Positions 5,728 through 8,108 of a DNA stretch of 8,108 bases are shown piece by piece. Position numbers and translations under genes: made by a program. Origin of the DNA: an uncultured Clostridia bacterium (GTDB taxonomy: Bacteria; Bacillota; Clostridia; Christensenellales; Aristaeellaceae); NCBI GenBank assembly GCA_947600345.1, contig CANQGC010000122.1, positions 1 to 8,108 of the forward strand. The letters are read 5' to 3'. A model generated the notes under the pieces. It saw only the letters and a list, made by a program, of their open reading frames with translations. It was not told where the DNA came from and searched no databases. How positions within the stretch are numbered: the first letter of the stretch is position 1; every line of letters starts with the position of its first letter.

Positions 5728-6765
5728 ATGCTAAAAGAGAGTTTTGAATCCGTAGTTGACCCGAGGCACAAGGGAAAGTAAAACACAAGCTGCTAGAGAT
5801 CATCGTCATGACGATCTGTGCGGTTATAGCAGGTTGCGATGTATGGGAAGATATCGTTGATTTTTGCCGGGTAAAAGAACAATGGTTTAAAGAGAAACTG
5901 AATATGAAACTGGAGAATGGACTGCCGTCGCATGACACGATGCAGCGGGTATGGAGCATGATAGAACCGAAAGGATTTGAGAAGTGCTTCCGGGAGTGGG
6001 TATCGAGCGTGAGCCAGAAGGTGGAAGGAGAAATCATCAGCATAGACGGGAAAACGCTGCGTGGCAGCAAAAGCGAAGGAAGAAGCCCGATCCATATGGT
6101 CAGTGCCTGGGCGCATGAGCAACAGCTCGTGTTGGGACAGTTGGCGACGGAGGAGAAATCAAATGAAATAACAGCAGTTCCGAATCTGCTGGAAGTGCTG
6201 GACATAGCAGGATGTATCATCACGGCGGACGCGATGAGCTGTCAGAAAGGGATCGCGGAAAAGGTAGTTGAGAAGCAGGGAGATTATGTGTTTGGACTGA
6301 AGGATAATCAACCCAATTTGCGCAGAGATGCACAGGAATACTACCAAGCTGCACGAAAAGACCCAGAACTATATCCGGAGATTCAATACAATAAAACGAC
6401 AGAGAAAGGGCACGGACGCATCGAAACCAGAGAATACTATCTGAGCACACAAATTGAATGGTTATCCAGCTTGAAAGAATGGGCCGGATTAAAGGGCCTG
6501 GGCATGGTGCGCTCAACAGTGACGAAAAACGGAGAGAAAGCAACGGACGAACGCTATTATATCACTTCCCTGAAATCGGTAGAGGACTTTTCAAAGGCGG
6601 TTCGCGCCCACTGGGGCATTGAGAACACGCTGCATTGGTGTTTAGACATGACCTTTCACGAGGACTATAGCCGAACACGAAAAGATCAGCCTGGCGCGCA
6701 AGCGCAGACGCTGTGCTTATGATGACGCCTTCCTCGCTGACGTTTTGCTCTCCGTTCATGCGTAA
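5728..6765 (+). pseudogene. ISAs1-family transposase, broken by a frame break and an internal deletion
   Basis: This is a DDE transposase of the ISAs1 / E. coli H-repeat type. It starts at the ATG at 5728 behind AAGGAG (5712-5717) and reads 17 codons, MLKESFESVVDPRHKGK, to a TAA (5779). A -1 shift at 5778 continues as VKHKLLEIIV into a 304-aa open frame from 5808, rebuilding the normal N-terminus. Numbering from 5808, catalytic-type residues are D80 (in IDGK), D141 (in ADAM) and E272 (in HWGIEN). Homology stops after RKDQ at 6689, and the last 10 residues of that frame are unrelated. The expected tail resumes in another frame at 6694-6765 as ARKRRRCAYDDAFLADVL, ending in the right inverted repeat. 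About 27 codons seem deleted (estimated from my recall of family length, about 370 aa). It is probably inactive. Confidence 0.85.
5772..5778 (+). other. Slippery-type heptamer G GGA AAG before an in-frame stop
   Basis: In the frame of the ATG at 5728 this reads aaG GGA AAG TAA, which fits the X XXY YYZ pattern of -1 frameshift sites. A -1 slip gives GTA AAA CAC AAG and enters the transposase frame exactly where family homology continues. A simple one-base deletion at this spot explains the sequence equally well. Confidence 0.4.
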
Positions 6766-6771
6766 GCCCTG
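6755..6771 (-). repeat. Right terminal inverted repeat of the ISAs1 element
   Basis: The complement of this stretch, CAGGGCTTACGCATGAA, matches the left end at 12 of 17 positions. The out-of-frame transposase tail stops inside it (TAA at 6763-6765). The promoter of the next gene begins only 20 bp outside. Confidence 0.55.
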
Positions 6772-6790
6772 ACAGTTGCGCCCTTTCCTA

Positions 6791-6820
6791 TTGACAAATC
6801 CCTTCTTCGTCCGGTATAGT
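6791..6820 (+). promoter_or_regulatory. Sigma-A promoter of the UPF0104 gene
   Basis: TTGACA (6791-6796, exact consensus) and TATAGT (6815-6820, 5 of 6) are separated by 18 bp. The predicted start is near 6827, giving a leader of about 88 nt. It lies just outside the right end of the insertion sequence, so the gene does not depend on an IS promoter. Confidence 0.8.
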
Positions 6821-6914
6821 ATTAATTGGGGAATGGTTTCGATTCGATACACGCAAGGGAGATCAGAATAGCCGATTGTGGAGCGGGCCGGGACGGCGCG
6901 CTCGGAGGAGCCTT

Positions 6915-7991
6915 ATGAACCAAAAGCAACAATCTCCCCGGAGCAAGCTGCTGTGGTCACTGCTGTTCGTGCTGATCGCGGCGGGGACCGTCTTCGCCGT
7001 GGTCTCTCAGAGCAGGGCGTTCACCTTTGACGCCTTCTTTGACTATGTCTCCGGCATGTCCAAGCCCTGGCTGCTGGCGGCGGTGGGCGCCACGCTCTGC
7101 TTCATCATCTTCGAGGGCGAGGCGGTGATCGCCGTCTGCCACGCCTTCGGCTACCGGGCCAGCCACCGCAGCGGCTTCGTCTACTCCGCGTCGGACATCT
7201 ACTTCTCCGCCATCACGCCCTCGGCCAGCGGCGGCCAGCCCGCCTGCGCCTACTTCATGATCAAGGACGGCATTCCGCCGATGGTCGCCACGATCGCGCT
7301 GATCGTGAACCTGACCATGTATACCTTCTCGATCCTCATCCTCGGCACGATCACGCTCCTCGTCCATCCGGACCTCTACCAGGCCTTCGGCACGCTCTCG
7401 AAGGTGCTGATCGGCCTGGGCTACATGGTGCAGGTGCTGCTGGCGGTGTTCTTCCTGATGGTGATCTTCCGGGAGAAGCTCCTGCACTCGATCTGCGCCA
7501 ATGCGCTGCACCTGCTGTGCAAGCTCCGCATCCTCCGGCACGAGGAGGACAAGCAGCGCAAGCTGGCCGGGCACATGGAGGAGTTCAATGGCTACGCCCA
7601 GATGATCTCCGGCCGCAAGGGCATGATGGCGAAGGCACTGCTCTATAACCTGATCCAGCGCGGCGCGGTGATCGCGGTGCCGCTGTTCGTCTACCTGGCG
7701 GCGGGCGGAGAGCTGGGTAAGGCGTTCCAGTTCTGGGCGGTGCAGTGCTTCGCGGTGCTGGGCTCGAACACGGTGCCGATCCCGGGCGCGATGGGCGTAT
7801 CGGACTACATCATGCTGGACGGCTTCGCAAACCTGATGCCGGAGCAGGGCGTGATCCACTTCGAGCTGCTGAGCCGCACGCTGTCCTTCTACGGCTGCGT
7901 GGTGCTCTGCGGCACGGTCACGCTGCTCGCCTACCTGCTGCTAAAGCGGCGCGACAAAAAGCGCAAGGAAAACGAAGCCCCTCGCAAATAG
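6915..7991 (+). CDS. UPF0104 / lysylphosphatidylglycerol synthase TM-domain-like membrane protein
   Basis: An integral membrane protein of 358 aa resembling the flippase-like TM domain of MprF and stand-alone YbhN-type proteins; some relatives act on lipids or glycolipids, but the substrate here is unknown. The ATG at 6915 is chosen because GGAGGAG (6904-6910) lies just upstream; an in-frame TTG at 6876 would add 13 arginine-rich residues without a good site. Likely membrane segments are at about 12-31, 51-72, 122-150, 162-185, 241-263, 270-290 and 325-345. Conserved-looking landmarks are TPSASGGQP (101-109) and PIPGAMGVSD (288-297), the positions of the family's GG-Q-P and PGG-G signatures. 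A basic cytosolic loop (about 185-240) and a lysine/arginine tail follow the positive-inside rule. There is no aminoacyl-transferase domain, so it is not a full MprF. It is monocistronic, with its own promoter and terminator. Confidence 0.88.
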   Translation: MNQKQQSPRSKLLWSLLFVLIAAGTVFAVVSQSRAFTFDAFFDYVSGMSKPWLLAAVGATLCFIIFEGEAVIAVCHAFGYRASHRSGFVYSASDIYFSAITPSASGGQPACAYFMIKDGIPPMVATIALIVNLTMYTFSILILGTITLLVHPDLYQAFGTLSKVLIGLGYMVQVLLAVFFLMVIFREKLLHSICANALHLLCKLRILRHEEDKQRKLAGHMEEFNGYAQMISGRKGMMAKALLYNLIQRGAVIAVPLFVYLAAGGELGKAFQFWAVQCFAVLGSNTVPIPGAMGVSDYIMLDGFANLMPEQGVIHFELLSRTLSFYGCVVLCGTVTLLAYLLLKRRDKKRKENEAPRK

Positions 7992-8016
7992 CACGCGGCA
8001 GCAGAAGGGAGAATCC

Positions 8017-8035
8017 AAGGAACCTCAGGTTCCTT
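8017..8035 (+). repeat. 8-bp hairpin ahead of the terminator
   Basis: AAGGAACC (8017-8024) and GGTTCCTT (8028-8035) flank the loop TCA. It precedes the terminator by 3 nt and resembles the small hairpin modules elsewhere in the window. The run GAATCCAAGG before it (8011-8020) also occurs at 5340-5349. Confidence 0.65.
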
Positions 8036-8038
8036 CAG

Positions 8039-8072
8039 ACCGCTGACAAAGCCAAGTCAGCGGTTTTTTTTT
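8039..8072 (+). terminator. Strong intrinsic terminator after the UPF0104 gene
   Basis: A 9-bp stem, ACCGCTGAC (8039-8047) with GTCAGCGGT (8056-8064), has an 8-nt loop and is followed by a run of nine T residues from 8064 to 8072. It begins 48 nt after the stop codon. Confidence 0.95.
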
Positions 8073-8086
8073 CACAAAAGGCGAGG

Positions 8087-8103
8087 AACCAAAAGGGAAA
8101 ACG
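8087..8103 (+). repeat. Recurrent AACCAAAAGG-AAAC motif, possible start of another hairpin array
   Basis: AACCAAAAGGGAAAACG here resembles 5048-5061 (AACCAAAAGGAAAC), 5341-5357 (AATCCAAGGGGGAAACG) and, more loosely, 4971-4987. The 5341 copy sits in the region just before array B. By analogy another array may begin past the window end; this is a guess from position only. Confidence 0.4.
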
Positions 8104-8108
8104 AGGGG

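Larger units (their letters stand above)
5612..6771 (+). mobile_element. Decayed ISAs1-family insertion sequence
   Basis: The element contains an ISAs1-type transposase pseudogene and is visibly AT-richer than the flanking DNA. I place the ends at imperfect terminal repeats: 5612-5628 and the complement of 6755-6771 agree at 12 of 17 bases, including a shared CGCATGAA and CA.GG outer ends. The outside 10-mers, TCGGTTGCAA (left) and ACAGTTGCGC (right), share GTTGC in register (6 of 10 matches), which could be a worn 10-bp target duplication. The 1160-bp span is slightly short for the family, consistent with the internal deletion in the transposase gene. Family call is strong; exact ends are moderate. 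Confidence 0.75.

Noticed and set aside
6562..6852. 96-codon minus-strand frame across the right end of the insertion sequence
   Set aside because: It runs through the transposase end, the inverted repeat and the next gene's promoter, and no recognisable domain is present.
6876..6914. Upstream TTG start for the UPF0104 gene
   Set aside because: It adds an arginine-rich 13-residue leader with no good ribosome binding site, whereas GGAGGAG stands just before the ATG at 6915.

Overview
The window looks like chromosomal DNA from a high-GC member of the Bacillota, probably a gut-type Clostridia lineage. That placement is inferred from strong AAGGAGG-type ribosome binding sites, consensus sigma-A-like promoters, intrinsic terminators with long U-runs, a short-form (419 aa) LeuC, and strongly G/C-ending codons. 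No taxonomic marker gene is present.

Layout, left to right. (1) Positions 1-136 hold an ordered array of small GC-rich hairpins (array A). (2) A leftward gene (243-1433) encodes a sodium:dicarboxylate/amino-acid symporter (SDF) family transporter. Its intrinsic terminator is at 180-227 and a candidate extended -10 promoter is at 1581-1609. (3) Positions 1434-2027 form a divergent control region. It has an AT-rich block, a textbook TTGACA-17-TATAAT promoter facing right, a perfect 14-bp palindrome at the predicted transcription start, and an intrinsic-terminator-like hairpin in the leader. (4) Positions 2028-4874 hold a tight leuC-leuD-leuB operon for the isomerisation and oxidation steps of leucine biosynthesis; leuA is not in the window. 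(5) Positions 4875-5580 have no credible gene but are packed with about 18 consecutive hairpins. The last part (array B, 5403-5579) repeats array A in the same module order, and two stems show compensatory base changes. (6) Positions 5612-6771 hold a decayed ISAs1-family insertion sequence of much lower GC than its surroundings. Its transposase is broken by a -1 frame break at a slippery-looking G GGA AAG and by an internal deletion near 6690 that removes part of the C-terminal region. (7) A new promoter (6791-6820) drives a rightward gene (6915-7991) for a UPF0104/lysylphosphatidylglycerol-synthase-TM-like membrane protein, which ends at a strong intrinsic terminator (8039-8072). (8) The window closes with a motif that also occurs in the hairpin region, so a further array may begin just beyond the edge.

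The metabolic genes are conventional: amino-acid or organic-acid transport diverges from leucine synthesis. The most unusual content is the duplicated, apparently structure-conserved hairpin array, with GNRA-type loops on the + strand. It is the best candidate here for something undescribed. The leu leader (promoter, palindrome, early terminator) is the second most interesting element.
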